Counted from the stretch's first letter, positions 19,620 through 28,507 are shown. The stretch is DNA of 64,000 nt from an uncultured Eubacterium sp. (GCA_947385775.1 CANDMI010000003.1:26393-90392), one strand, 5' to 3'. Notes: a model not told the origin generated them from the letters alone. A program made the numbers and translations.

Positions 19620-19648
19620 TTGTATGTACAAAATGTATGTGTTATAAT
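19620..19648 (+). promoter_or_regulatory. Promoter of the PAP2-hisC-DUF368 operon
   Basis: TTGTAT (19620-19625), a 17-bp spacer and TATAAT (19643-19648) make a good sigma-A promoter 48 bp before the PAP2 gene. The rest of the 330-bp divergent region with galK holds a GC-rich palindrome (CCGCCGCGTGCGGCG around 19507) and otherwise AT-rich sequence. Confidence 0.8.
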
Positions 19649-19696
19649 CCGCATTATATGTGAAAGTATATTTCTGAATTGTAAAGAAGGGTGAAT

Positions 19697-20422
19697 ATGT
19701 GCGGTCGTGAAAAAACAAAGCAGGCGGTTGCCAATATAAAAAATCTGATCTCCAAGTATCGCCATGCTTGGATTTTGTCCTATTTTATCCTTTACCTTGC
19801 ATGTTTTTTTTATCTGGAGCAGACGATCCAAAAAAAATTTCATATCATCACATATCCGATCGACCTTGCGATCCCGTTTTGTGAATATTTTATTATCCCG
19901 TATCTGTTTTGGTTTGCGTATATCGCGCTTGGGATCGGATATTTTTTTATTTGGAGCAAACAGGATTACTACAAGCTGTGCGCATTTTTGTTTACGGGCA
20001 TGACCGTGTTTTTGATCGTGTCTTACGTATACCCAAACGGGCATTACCTGCGCCCGCTTGGATTTTCCCATGACAACTGGTGCATAAGGGCGGTCGAATG
20101 GCTGTACGAGGCGGATACGGCGACAAACCTTTTTCCAAGCATACACGTATACAATTCGCTTGGCGTGCATATCGCGATTACACACAGTGAACGCCTGAAA
20201 GAAAAAAAATTCTGCAAAGGGGTTTCCTTTGCGGTTTGCGTTTTGATTATTTTATCGACGATGTTTTTAAAGCAGCATTCGGTGTTTGACGTTGTGACCG
20301 CGTTTATCATGGCGGCTATTATGCATTATTTTATATATCGCCAGGCTTATCAGAAAGTGGCGGCCGCGTTTCGTGTGGATAAGCAAAAAAAGCGCCGCGC
20401 GCTCCATGGGCTTCGGATGTAG
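19697..20422 (+). CDS. PAP2-superfamily membrane phosphatase
   Basis: Integral membrane lipid phosphatase of about 241 residues with five or six hydrophobic segments. PAP2 catalytic features are Ser148-x-His150 in LFPSIHVYNS and His194 with Asp198 in KQHSVFDV. The usual first motif (KxxxxxxRP) is not evident, as in the inositolphosphotransferase-like branch. The substrate is probably a lipid pyrophosphate or phosphatidate at the outer membrane face. I chose ATG 19697 with AGAAGG upstream; a GTG at 19691 is two codons earlier. It is the first gene of a three-gene operon ending in a polyprenyl-phosphate transporter homologue, which suggests undecaprenyl phosphate recycling. Confidence 0.8.
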   Translation: MCGREKTKQAVANIKNLISKYRHAWILSYFILYLACFFYLEQTIQKKFHIITYPIDLAIPFCEYFIIPYLFWFAYIALGIGYFFIWSKQDYYKLCAFLFTGMTVFLIVSYVYPNGHYLRPLGFSHDNWCIRAVEWLYEADTATNLFPSIHVYNSLGVHIAITHSERLKEKKFCKGVSFAVCVLIILSTMFLKQHSVFDVVTAFIMAAIMHYFIYRQAYQKVAAAFRVDKQKKRRALHGLRM

Positions 20423-20434
20423 AAAGGATTTAAG

Positions 20435-21499
20435 ATGATGAAAATTAATCGATGGGAAGAAAATATACGTAAGGTAACGCCATATACGCCAGGGGAGCAG
20501 CCAAATAAGCCGGATATGCTAAAGCTGAACACAAACGAAAATCCATATCCGCCCTCTCCCGCGGTTGAAATGCGCCTGCGTCAGTTTGACGTAGGCTGTT
20601 TGCGCCTTTATCCGGACCCAAAAGCGGAGGCGCTTGTGAACGCGCTGGCAAAGCGTTATTCGGTATCTCCAAAACAGGTATTTGTGGGCGTAGGCTCGGA
20701 TGACGTGCTTGCCATGGCGTTTATGACTTGTTTTAATTCGAAAAAGCCGATCTTGTTTCCAGATATTACCTATTCCTTTTACGAGGTATGGGCGGAGGAA
20801 TTTCGCATTCCTTATGAAAAAATCCCGTTGGACGACTCGTTTCATATAAGAAAAGAGGATTATTTCAGGGAATGCGGCGGTATCATCTTTCCAAATCCAA
20901 ACGCGCCTACCGGGGAGGTGGAAAGCCTTTCTGATATTGAAGAGATTGTTCGAAATAATCAGGATGTGATCGTGATCGTGGACGAGGCTTATATCGATTT
21001 TGGCGGAGAGTCCGCGCTTTCTTTGATTTCAAAATATGACAACCTGCTTGTCGTTCAGACGTTTTCCAAATCCCGGGCAATGGCAGGGATGCGCATTGGG
21101 TATGCCATTGGCAGCAGCGAATTGATCCGCGCGTTAAACGACGTGAAATATTCTTTTAATTCCTATACCTTAAGCCAGCTTGCGTTATCGCTTAGCGTTG
21201 CGGCGCTGGAGGACGAGGCATATTTTCAGGATATCGTTCATAAAATAATTGCGACAAGGGAGCGTATGAAGGCGGAGTTTGCAAAGCTTGGGTTTTCATT
21301 TGGCGACAGCCAGAGCAATTTTTTGTTTGTCACCCATCCAAAGGCTTTCGCAAAAGATATTTTTGAATACTTAAAAGAGCGGGATATTTACGTGCGCTAT
21401 TTTAACCAGCCGCGGATTGATAACTATCTTCGGATCACGATCGGAACGGATGCGCAGATGGAACGTCTGATCTGCGCGCTTAAGGATTATCTGAAATAA
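20435..21499 (+). CDS. hisC: Histidinol-phosphate aminotransferase family (HisC-like)
   Basis: PLP-dependent class I/II aminotransferase of 354 residues. The N-terminal LKLNTNENPYPPSP, the VDEAYIDFG motif with the PLP-contacting Asp and Tyr, the Schiff-base Lys in TFSKSRAMAGMRIGYA, and the C-terminal Arg in YLRITIGT all fit HisC. It is not in a his operon but sits 12 bp after a PAP2 phosphatase gene. The in vivo substrate could therefore be histidinol phosphate or another amino donor such as an aromatic amino acid. The gene name follows the family, not proof of function. Confidence 0.85.
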   Translation: MMKINRWEENIRKVTPYTPGEQPNKPDMLKLNTNENPYPPSPAVEMRLRQFDVGCLRLYPDPKAEALVNALAKRYSVSPKQVFVGVGSDDVLAMAFMTCFNSKKPILFPDITYSFYEVWAEEFRIPYEKIPLDDSFHIRKEDYFRECGGIIFPNPNAPTGEVESLSDIEEIVRNNQDVIVIVDEAYIDFGGESALSLISKYDNLLVVQTFSKSRAMAGMRIGYAIGSSELIRALNDVKYSFNSYTLSQLALSLSVAALEDEAYFQDIVHKIIATRERMKAEFAKLGFSFGDSQSNFLFVTHPKAFAKDIFEYLKERDIYVRYFNQPRIDNYLRITIGTDAQMERLICALKDYLK

Positions 21500-21527
21500 T
21501 TTAATGAAGTAGAAATGGAGAACCAAA

Positions 21528-22400
21528 ATGTACATCATTCAATTTATCCGTGGCTTTTGCATGGCGCTTGCGGACAGCGTGCCGGGGGTTTCCGGCGGGA
21601 CGGTGGCGTTTTTGCTTGGGTTTTACGACCAGTTTATAGGCGCGATCGACGATCTGGTAAGCGGGAAGCTGGAGCAGAAAAAAAAGGCGGTCGTGTTTTT
21701 GATAAAACTTGGAATTGGCTGGGTAACGGGCATGGTCCTTGCGATGCTTGTGCTCTCCAGCGTATTTGAGTCTCATATTTACGCGGTCAGCTCTATGTTT
21801 ATCGGGTTTATTTTATTCGCGATCCCGATTGTGATAAAAGAAGAAAAGGATACGTTATCAGAAAAAAAAGGCGCGGTTTTTTTTGCGTTCGCGGGGATTG
21901 CGGTTGTATGCGCAATCACTTATTTTAACCCGGTGGCAGGCGGGGAGAGCGTAGATCTTGGTAGATTAAATCCAAAGCTTGCGGTTTATGTTTTTGCGGC
22001 GGGCGTGATCGCCGTATCCGCGATGGTGCTGCCGGGGATTTCCGGTTCTACGCTGCTTTTGATCATGGGCTTATACCTGCCGGTGGTCACGGCGATCAAA
22101 GACATTCTGCATCTGGATTTTTCCGCGTTCCCAACGGTAGTCTTATTTGGATTTGGGATACTGGCTGGCGCGTGCGGGGTAGTAAAGCTGATCCGAAGGG
22201 CGTTAGAGCGGTATCGGCCCCAGACGGTCTATTTAATCCTGGGGCTGATGATCGGGTCTGTTTACGCGGTCATAGAAGGCCCAAAAACGCTGGATGATCC
22301 GCAGCCCGCGCTTTCTATGGAAACATTTCAGATCGTGTTCTTTTTGATCGGGTGCCTTGTAATCTTTGCGATGCAGGGGATGAAAAAATTTAAGGAGTAA
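21528..22400 (+). CDS. DUF368 polyprenyl-phosphate transporter (PopT family)
   Basis: 290-residue membrane protein with about eight to ten helices. The family's duplicated re-entrant motif is seen twice: DSVPGVSGGTVAFLLGFYDQ near residue 15 and AMVLPGISGSTLLLIMGLY near 165. DUF368 proteins have been shown to return undecaprenyl phosphate across the membrane. It lies 28 bp after hisC in the same operon and ends six bases before the convergent ABC ATPase stop, with no terminator between them. Confidence 0.88.
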   Translation: MYIIQFIRGFCMALADSVPGVSGGTVAFLLGFYDQFIGAIDDLVSGKLEQKKKAVVFLIKLGIGWVTGMVLAMLVLSSVFESHIYAVSSMFIGFILFAIPIVIKEEKDTLSEKKGAVFFAFAGIAVVCAITYFNPVAGGESVDLGRLNPKLAVYVFAAGVIAVSAMVLPGISGSTLLLIMGLYLPVVTAIKDILHLDFSAFPTVVLFGFGILAGACGVVKLIRRALERYRPQTVYLILGLMIGSVYAVIEGPKTLDDPQPALSMETFQIVFFLIGCLVIFAMQGMKKFKE

Positions 22401-22406
22401 GGGGCG

Positions 22407-23171
22407 TTACCACCCCATCTCCATCAGCCATCCGTTTAAAGCCCGCTCCCTTGCCCGCAGGTTTGACGCGTCATAGGCCCCAAGCTGGTATTCGCCCTGG
22501 ATATTTCCGTCTACGATATATAATACCCGGGTGCATTTCGCCGCAACCTTGCTGTCGTGGGTGACCAGCATGATCGTGGTCCCTTCGGCGTTTAGCGCGG
22601 CAAGCTCGTTCATGACCTCGTCTGAGGAGGAGCGGTTGAGCGCCCCGGTCGGCTCGTCTGCGAATATCATTTTCGGACTGTTGATCATACTGCGGCAAAT
22701 GCACGCGCGTTGCAGCTGCCCGCCGGACACCTCGTTGATGTCATTGTCGGCGACTTCGATAATGCCAAGCTTGCGCATCAGCGCGTGACCCCGGTTTGCG
22801 GTTTCGCGGCGGGATTCCTTGATCTTGTTGGACTGGCATGCAGGGAGGATGATATTGTCAAGCACCGAAAGGTTTTTTAGCATATACATCCGCTGGAAAA
22901 TAAAGCCCATCTCGTTTAGCCGTAATCTGGCAAGCTCTTTTTGATTCATTTTGGAAATGTCCTCTCCAAGAAATCGGACTTCTCCGGCGGTGATTTTATC
23001 CATCCCGGAAACCGCGTAAAGCAGCGTGGATTTCCCGGAGCCGGAAGGCCCCATAACGGCTGTCATTTCCCCTTTTTGTATATGAAAGTTTACATTTTTT
23101 AATACGTTGTTCTGCCGTTTGTTGACGACATAGGTTTTACAAAGGTCTTTTACTTCTAATACGTTTTCCAT
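22407..23171 (-). CDS. ABC transporter ATP-binding protein (MacB/LolD-like)
   Basis: 254-residue ATPase with Walker A GPSGSGKS, Q-loop FIFQRMYMLKNLSV, signature VSGGQLQRA, Walker B MIFADEPTGALN and switch His in VTHDS. The DEPTGALN variant and the partner are typical of the MacB/BceA class, which drives FtsX-type permeases for mechanotransmission, peptide resistance or lipoprotein work rather than nutrient import. RBS AAGGAGAATC precedes the ATG. It is downstream of its permease in the same minus-strand unit. Confidence 0.92.
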   Translation of the reverse strand: MENVLEVKDLCKTYVVNKRQNNVLKNVNFHIQKGEMTAVMGPSGSGKSTLLYAVSGMDKITAGEVRFLGEDISKMNQKELARLRLNEMGFIFQRMYMLKNLSVLDNIILPACQSNKIKESRRETANRGHALMRKLGIIEVADNDINEVSGGQLQRACICRSMINSPKMIFADEPTGALNRSSSDEVMNELAALNAEGTTIMLVTHDSKVAAKCTRVLYIVDGNIQGEYQLGAYDASNLRARERALNGWLMEMGW

Positions 23172-23230
23172 TGCGATTCTCCTTTAAAAATAGTAGTTTT
23201 GCATGTTTATTCTAAGCCGCCTTTGATTCT

Positions 23231-23281
23231 TGTTTGAGATCATTTGTTGTTTGAAATCATTCGTTGTTTGAGGTCATTCAT
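23231..23281. repeat. Three tandem 17-bp repeats at the permease 3' end
   Basis: TGTTTGAGATCATTTGT, TGTTTGAAATCATTCGT and TGTTTGAGGTCATTCAT follow each other without gaps at 23231, 23248 and 23265. The last unit runs into the permease stop codon at 23274. In the minus orientation each unit contains ATGA, an overlapping start/stop. There are only three units, too short and unspaced for CRISPR. Confidence 0.85.
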
Positions 23282-25628
23282 TATCAGAGATCTCAAAGGA
23301 CGCGATCCTTCGAAGCCCCTGGGCGGAAAGGGACGCTGCCAGCGCGGTTACGGTAAGGACGATCAAAGGGTAAATAGCATACACCTCTAACGGCCGGATT
23401 TCATAATCGATACGGTATGCGCCCATCATATGAAAGATTGGCGTGATCAGAGCCGTAGAAAGCGGGGAAGAAAGAACCGCCCCTGCGATCACGGAGATCA
23501 AAAGCGTGATGCCAATGCGCATTGTCTGCACGGATACAAGGGAATGGTTTTGAAATCCAATCGCTTTTAAAAGCGCGATCTCGCTCTTTTCCTTGGCAAT
23601 AAAGCTTTTTACCATAAGGATCGCCACAAGCGCGTTGATGCTTAGGATAATGCCCAAGATCAAAAGCTTCATATCCTCCAGCTTTCCCGCCACATCCGCT
23701 CCGATCATATAGCTGATGTATTCCCCCGGAGTGTAAACATTTGTTTGCGGGTATAAATTTTCCAGCATTTTTTTTCGCTCGGCAAGGGTTTCTTTATCCG
23801 GGTCGTCCTTATAATTTACCTGTATGCCGAAGCCTCCGGCGGCATAAGCGTAGTCCAGCTTGGCGTTTTGATAAAAACGTACGCCCTCGCCCATATTGTT
23901 CAGGCTTTGGGTGATAGCGGTCACGGTGTAGTTTTTTGCGGTTTCTCCGACTTTGATCTCGATATCGTCGCCGATTTTTGCGTCGATCTGATCGGCGGTT
24001 AGATAGGTCAGGGCGACCTCATGCTCGTTTTGCGGCGGCGTGCCTTTCAGGTAGGCGTACTGATCGGCTGTCACATCGCCCCTGCCCTGAAAGGTCAGGG
24101 AATTTGTGCGTTTCTTTCCTTTGCGCAGATTGCTTCGGAACATGATCTCCTGGAAAACGTCAACGTCAATCCCGTTTTCTGAAAACATTTGTTTGATCTC
24201 TGAAAACTGGCGTTCGATTTTCGCCTCGTTATCTTCCATCGGATGAAACAGCATCTCTATCGAAATGACATGGTCGCTTTGCGCCATATTAAAAGTTGTG
24301 ATCAAATGGTCGCAGCGTAAGGTGTTGATCGCGTTTACGGGAATGATCACAAGCAAGGTTCCGATGATAAAGATCAAGATCATGGAAACATAGCTTTTAA
24401 GCCCGCTTAAAATATCGTTTAACGCCATAAATGGAAGTGTCGGCAAATGGGATTTCCAAAGGCGCAGCATTCCTTTTTTACGGTAGCGTTCTCCGGTTTC
24501 GCCGCTTCTGATCGCGTCGATCGGGGAAAAGCGGCGTATTTTTCGCGTACAAAGGTAGCAAAAAAGCACAACGGCCGCCCCGGAACCGATCGCCGCCCAA
24601 ACATTGATGAAAAAATGGCTTTCGCCGTCAAGGACGATCTTGTCAGAAATTCCGTTTAACATCATGCGGCTAAAGGGAAAGCTTAGGCAAAGCCCCACGA
24701 ACGTCCCGATCACGGAGATGCCTAGGTATTTTACGATATAAAGGCCGCGGATCGCGTGATTTTTAAGCCCGATGGCTTTCATAACGCCGATTTCTCGAAA
24801 TTCCTCGGTGATCGTAAAATGGATGATAAAGCGCAGGATCACCATAGAGATCAGGATCAGGCATACGCTGACCACGAGTAAAATGGCGGCGATTAAAATA
24901 TCCATAATGTATACCATTTTAAACATCGACCGGTCGATGGACATAACGGTGTTGATGCCAAGCGCGTTAAATTCATCGCGGTAGCTCTGGTCGTCGGTAT
25001 GGACTTCGACGGCGCTGCATATGGTTGCGTTTTTGCTTTCGCGGAATTGTTTCGCGTCGTTTTCGCTGACTAGAAACCGGGTCATCCCGACCATGGAGGA
25101 GCCAAAAAGCGCGTCCTTTGTGTAGCCTTTTAACGTAAATTCTTTTTTGACCCCGTTTTCGTGAATGAAGATTTTCCCGCCCTCATGAAAATCGTTATCT
25201 TTGGATTGAAAAATCGCGTTTGTGACGTACATTTCGCCGTCGGCGATATGGGTGATCTCCTGATTGTTTTTGTCGAATATTTTAATCCCGCTAAGCGTGG
25301 ACAGCGCCAGGGTGTTGGAATATTCAAGCGTTTCTCCTTCGACCTTCACGTTTTTTGGCGTGATCTGGATCAGGTTTGCGATGTCATAGCGGTAGCCGTT
25401 TTCCTTTGCAAGCGCTTCAAAGCGTTTGATATCAGAGGAATTTGTAGACGCAAACCAGTAATCCGGCACCCCCGCCATTTCAAAAAAATCATCCAGCGCG
25501 CTGCTTACGGTGATCAGGTTGTTCGCGCTGCTTGCCACGAATGTCGCCGCTAAAATGACAAAGATTAACAGGATGGCATTCATGGTGCGCTTACGCTTCA
25601 TGTCGTTTTTTAAAATTTGTAAATACAT
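23274..25628 (-). CDS. FtsX-domain ABC transporter permease
   Basis: 784 residues with two FtsX units. The layout is an N-terminal helix (MNAILLIFVILAATFVASSAN), a large extracellular domain about 35-240, three helices to about 365, a further helix near 415, a second extracellular domain about 440-640, and three C-terminal helices. The cytosolic coupling motifs REIGVMKAIGLKN and EIALLKAIGFQN are both present. The partner ATPase is the next gene, about 100 bp downstream. Substrate unknown; the family handles lipoproteins, peptides or cell-wall hydrolase control. No adjacent two-component system suggests a Bce-type role. Confidence 0.9.
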   Translation of the reverse strand: MYLQILKNDMKRKRTMNAILLIFVILAATFVASSANNLITVSSALDDFFEMAGVPDYWFASTNSSDIKRFEALAKENGYRYDIANLIQITPKNVKVEGETLEYSNTLALSTLSGIKIFDKNNQEITHIADGEMYVTNAIFQSKDNDFHEGGKIFIHENGVKKEFTLKGYTKDALFGSSMVGMTRFLVSENDAKQFRESKNATICSAVEVHTDDQSYRDEFNALGINTVMSIDRSMFKMVYIMDILIAAILLVVSVCLILISMVILRFIIHFTITEEFREIGVMKAIGLKNHAIRGLYIVKYLGISVIGTFVGLCLSFPFSRMMLNGISDKIVLDGESHFFINVWAAIGSGAAVVLFCYLCTRKIRRFSPIDAIRSGETGERYRKKGMLRLWKSHLPTLPFMALNDILSGLKSYVSMILIFIIGTLLVIIPVNAINTLRCDHLITTFNMAQSDHVISIEMLFHPMEDNEAKIERQFSEIKQMFSENGIDVDVFQEIMFRSNLRKGKKRTNSLTFQGRGDVTADQYAYLKGTPPQNEHEVALTYLTADQIDAKIGDDIEIKVGETAKNYTVTAITQSLNNMGEGVRFYQNAKLDYAYAAGGFGIQVNYKDDPDKETLAERKKMLENLYPQTNVYTPGEYISYMIGADVAGKLEDMKLLILGIILSINALVAILMVKSFIAKEKSEIALLKAIGFQNHSLVSVQTMRIGITLLISVIAGAVLSSPLSTALITPIFHMMGAYRIDYEIRPLEVYAIYPLIVLTVTALAASLSAQGLRRIASFEISDNE

Positions 25629-25825
25629 ATCGCAGCTCCTTTCTTTTTTGTGATTTTAGCTTAGCATAGAAATTATTAAAAAATCCTTAAATCCAAAAAT
25701 AGTCTTCCCAGCTCGATTCATAAACAAACGAATGTTACGCAAGCTTGATATTCGCGTGTTTTTATGATAAATTTTAATTAGATTTCGTAAAAATAGGCAG
25801 GTCAGCAAGGATAAGGGGATGCGGA

Positions 25826-26938
25826 ATGCGGATATTGGCGGCGTTAGCGGTTATTTTTTGTATATTGGCGGTATATGTTTTTTTCTGGCTCGGCAGGGTT
25901 TTTGCTTTTTGGGGGATTTCATTCAATCGAAAAAGCGTGCGGATCGCGCGCGCAGCGCTTACTGTCGTAATCGCCGCCTTATCATGCGGCTTTCTTAGTA
26001 TGCCGGGGATTGTCGCGCTGCATATGCTGGGGACGTGCGCGGCGCTTGAGGGCATCGGCTGGCTGCTTTGCAAGCTGCCTGTTTTTCAAACCCAGGGGGC
26101 GTTAAAGTGGGTGCGCAGAATATGCCAAAGCGGGGTTGCCGGGATTTTTATCGCGTTGCTGATCGTCGGTTATGGCTATTATAATATGAACCATATTGTG
26201 TGTACAGAGTATTTTGTAACGACAGAGAAGCCGATGCGAAAGGGCGGATACCGGATCGCGGTAGTTTCGGATACGCATTTTGGAAGCATACAGGATAAAA
26301 AGCTTTTGCGGGAGGGGATTGCGGAGATTTCGGCGCAAAGGCCGGATTTTGTGATCCTGGCGGGAGACATTGTAGAGGAAGGGACGTCTTTAAAGGAGCT
26401 GCGTGAGGCGTTTAAGCTGCTTGGCGGCATTGACAACCAATACGGCGTTTATTATGTATATGGAAACCATGACAGGCAGCCGTATACAAACAGTCGCACT
26501 TTTACAAATGAGCAGCTGGAGCGGGCGATTACAGAAAATGGGATCGAAATCCTTATGAACGGTTTTGTAAGCATAAACGATGAGATCCTTTTAGCCGGAC
26601 GGGACGACGGCGCGTGGGGCAATGTCCGAAAACGCCCGTCCGCGGCGGAGACGTTAGCCGGGGCGGATACCGAAAAATTTATTATTATGGCAGACCACCA
26701 GCCGGTCGAGATAGAGGAAAATATTGCATGCGGCGTGGATTTACAGGTCAGCGGCCATACCCATGGAGGGCAGATCTGGCCGGTGGGCCTTTTTACCGAG
26801 TGGGCGGGGAGGTATAATTATGGAAGATATAAAAAAGAAGGGTTCGACCTGATTGTATCGTCCGGGTATGCGGGATGGAAGTATCCGATGCGTACGGGGA
26901 AGCATTGTGAGTTTGTGATGGTTATGGTTGGGGAATGA
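25826..26938 (+). CDS. Membrane-anchored metallophosphoesterase
   Basis: 370 residues. The first 120 or so hold about four hydrophobic helices. The calcineurin-like phosphoesterase domain follows with all metal-binding blocks: SDTHFGS, LAGDIVEEG, YVYGNHDRQ, ADHQP and SGHTHGGQIWP. This resembles the YkuE/YaeI group of lipid or cell-envelope phosphohydrolases; the active site probably faces outward. RBS is AAGGATAAGGGGATG before the ATG. Single gene; substrate unknown. Confidence 0.9.
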   Translation: MRILAALAVIFCILAVYVFFWLGRVFAFWGISFNRKSVRIARAALTVVIAALSCGFLSMPGIVALHMLGTCAALEGIGWLLCKLPVFQTQGALKWVRRICQSGVAGIFIALLIVGYGYYNMNHIVCTEYFVTTEKPMRKGGYRIAVVSDTHFGSIQDKKLLREGIAEISAQRPDFVILAGDIVEEGTSLKELREAFKLLGGIDNQYGVYYVYGNHDRQPYTNSRTFTNEQLERAITENGIEILMNGFVSINDEILLAGRDDGAWGNVRKRPSAAETLAGADTEKFIIMADHQPVEIEENIACGVDLQVSGHTHGGQIWPVGLFTEWAGRYNYGRYKKEGFDLIVSSGYAGWKYPMRTGKHCEFVMVMVGE

Positions 26939-27005
26939 AAATCGAACGTATATTTGCTATAAATATAATGGCAGATAGATGATAGATAACCAGAGAAATA
27001 AACAC

Positions 27006-27034
27006 TTGCATTCAAGTTTAAGATATGCTATAGT
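27006..27034 (+). promoter_or_regulatory. Promoter of a small plus-strand RNA
   Basis: TTGCAT (27006-27011), 17 bp, TATAGT (27029-27034). It is followed by about 110 bp without a convincing ORF that ends in a hairpin and T-run. Confidence 0.7.
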
Positions 27035-27040
27035 AAAAAC

Positions 27041-27151
27041 ACAAAATAAAAAGCAACCGCCCATGGTATGCCCGATGGGGCACAAGGGGGTTGACCATAA
27101 GAAAAAGTAGCAATGCCACCCGTCACTGGCCAAAGTATCAGGGTGGTTTTT
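27041..27151 (+). ncRNA. Candidate antitoxin RNA of a type I toxin locus
   Basis: The transcript predicted from the promoter above would run about 110 nt to the hairpin GCCACCC...GGGTGG plus TTTTT. It has an internal stem (CAACC/GGTTG enclosing GCCCAT/ATGGGGC). It converges on the toxin mRNA and shares the elements AGCAACCG and GTTGACC with the 5' part of that mRNA. Because CAACC and GGTTG are complementary to each other, the two RNAs could pair through these loops and through their overlapping 3' ends. Confidence 0.5.
27115..27151 (+). terminator. Terminator between the convergent small RNA and toxin gene
   Basis: GCCACCC (27115-27121) pairs with GGGTGG (27141-27146) followed by TTTTT. On the other strand a T-rich tract lies about eight bases past the stem, so it may act both ways. 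The loop half CAAAGTATCAGG recurs at 53254-53294. Confidence 0.75.
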
Positions 27152-27162
27152 GCTATGTACGG

Positions 27163-27258
27163 CTACTTACAAAATGTAAAAATAAATGTAAGCAATGCCA
27201 GAATGAATAAACCAAAGGTCATTAAATCTTTAAAATCAAAACCATTTGGACTTTTCAT
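27163..27258 (-). CDS. Small hydrophobic holin-like toxin (type I TA)
   Basis: 31-residue peptide, too short for standard ORF calling. A short polar N-terminus (MKSPNGFDFKDLM) is followed by one membrane helix (TFGLFILALLTFIFTF) and a C-terminal Cys-Lys. This fits the putative holin-like / Fst-type toxin family. A strong GGGGGTGAT ribosome site lies just before the ATG at 27258. Its own promoter lies about 65 bp upstream on the minus strand, and a convergent small RNA faces it. The product would insert in the membrane if unrepressed. Confidence 0.65.
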   Translation of the reverse strand: MKSPNGFDFKDLMTFGLFILALLTFIFTFCK

Positions 27259-27320
27259 AGCATCACCCCCATTCTCTTTAGAATGAGGTCAACACACCCT
27301 TTCACACGGTTGCTGTCTGA

Positions 27321-27349
27321 ATTGTATCATATATTCTGCTATTTCACAA
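27321..27349 (-). promoter_or_regulatory. Toxin promoter
   Basis: On the minus strand, TTGTGA (27344-27349), a 17-bp spacer and TACAAT (27321-27326). The predicted transcript starts close to AGCAACCG, mirroring the start of the opposing RNA. Confidence 0.7.
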
Positions 27350-27423
27350 CAAATTTTTACATTCTACGTTATCCCTTTTTAAGACGCGAAAAAAGTCACG
27401 ACATGAATTTTACATTTTTCCAA

Positions 27424-27462
27424 CCGTTTTAATATATTCCAAAACAAGGAAACGGCTATAAT
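27424..27462 (+). promoter_or_regulatory. Candidate promoter/operator of beta-glucan operon A
   Basis: A perfect TATAAT (27457-27462) lies 48 bp before the binding-protein gene, but the -35 position (TATTCC, 16-bp spacing) is poor. The inverted repeat CCGTTT/AAACGG (27424-27429 and 27449-27454) straddles the -35 region, which fits a regulated promoter. The regulator is not identified. Confidence 0.4.
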
Positions 27463-27509
27463 AAGTGTCGAAAGCTTACTTAGGCACAGGTTGGCAGGAT
27501 GGAGGATTT

Positions 27510-28490
27510 ATGACAAAAAATAGAAAAGCGACAAAAGCGATCAAAACAATATGCCTGGCGGTGGCGGCGGTTTTGTTAAGCGGCTGTCAGGAAAAGAGCG
27601 CGGCAAAGGAAAATGTGAGCATATATTATTCCGCGATCGAAAGCGGCGACTATTACGAAGGATGGGCGAGCCAGTTGCAGGAGCAGGCGGCAAAGCTTGG
27701 CGCGAGCTTTGAGGTTGGGTACGCGGAAAATTCCATTGAGACACAGGCGGCGCAGATAAAACAGGCTGCGGATGACAGCGATGTGATTTTATGCGGCCCG
27801 GTTTCGGCGGATGTGGTATCGGAATTAAAAAAAGCCGCCAAAGACACCCCGATCGTATTTATGAACAACGCGCCAGAGGATGGGGAGCTTCAAAAAGACC
27901 ATTTTATATATGTCGCGTCAGATGAATATATGGCGGGGCAGTACCAGGCGGAGTACATATTGGAAAAATTCGCGGGCAAGGACGAGATTAACGTGGCGAT
28001 CTTAAAAGGGCCAAAAAACGCTTCCGGTGCGGCGGGCAGGACAAAGGGGCTGAAAAAGACGCTGAAAGAAAGCGGCAAAAAAATCCATTATGTGTTTGAA
28101 GACCATGCGGACTGGAGCACGGATACGGCAAAAGAGTTTATTGGGCTGTTATTAAAGACCGGAAATCCGGTGGACTGCGTAGCGGCGAACAACGACGATA
28201 TGGCGCTTGGCGCGGTGCAGGCGTTTGAAGAAGCGGGGATCGATACGAAGGACGTGCTGTTTTTGGGCGTGGACGCTTCGGAGGGCGGCTGTCAGGCGAT
28301 AGCCGACGGGAGATTGGATTTTACCGTATACCAGCCAATGTCCAGCCAAATTGCGGCGGCGGTGCAGGCGGCGGTTAATATGGCAAATGAGCAGTCCATT
28401 CAAGACATAGAATGGGCGACAAAAGACGGGAAATATATCCTGCTGCCTTTTGAAAAAGTGGATGAAAGCAATGTGTCGCAATATCAATAG
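27510..28490 (+). CDS. Sugar-binding lipoprotein (periplasmic-binding family 4)
   Basis: 326 residues: a lipoprotein signal with lipobox LLSGC (lipidated Cys near 25), then a type I periplasmic-binding fold like ribose/galactose binding proteins, with [15 protein letters not shown] and [14 protein letters not shown] as typical segments. I chose ATG 27510 (MTKNRKATK) because GGAGG precedes it; the upstream in-frame start at 27465 lacks a site. No permease or ATPase gene is adjacent. Instead a chemoreceptor gene starts 17 bp downstream, so the protein may present a sugar to that receptor in addition to, or instead of, feeding a transporter. First gene of operon A. Confidence 0.88.
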   Translation: MTKNRKATKAIKTICLAVAAVLLSGCQEKSAAKENVSIYYSAIESGDYYEGWASQLQEQAAKLGASFEVGYAENSIETQAAQIKQAADDSDVILCGPVSADVVSELKKAAKDTPIVFMNNAPEDGELQKDHFIYVASDEYMAGQYQAEYILEKFAGKDEINVAILKGPKNASGAAGRTKGLKKTLKESGKKIHYVFEDHADWSTDTAKEFIGLLLKTGNPVDCVAANNDDMALGAVQAFEEAGIDTKDVLFLGVDASEGGCQAIADGRLDFTVYQPMSSQIAAAVQAAVNMANEQSIQDIEWATKDGKYILLPFEKVDESNVSQYQ

Positions 28491-28507
28491 CCTTAGGAGG
28501 CGGTAGG

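Noticed and set aside
19526-20185. 219-codon minus-strand frame overlapping the PAP2 gene
   Set aside because: Lys/Arg/His-rich shadow of the hydrophobic PAP2 coding strand; the plus-strand protein has catalytic motifs.
23231-23281. CRISPR array
   Set aside because: Three 17-bp units without spacers; no cas genes in the window.
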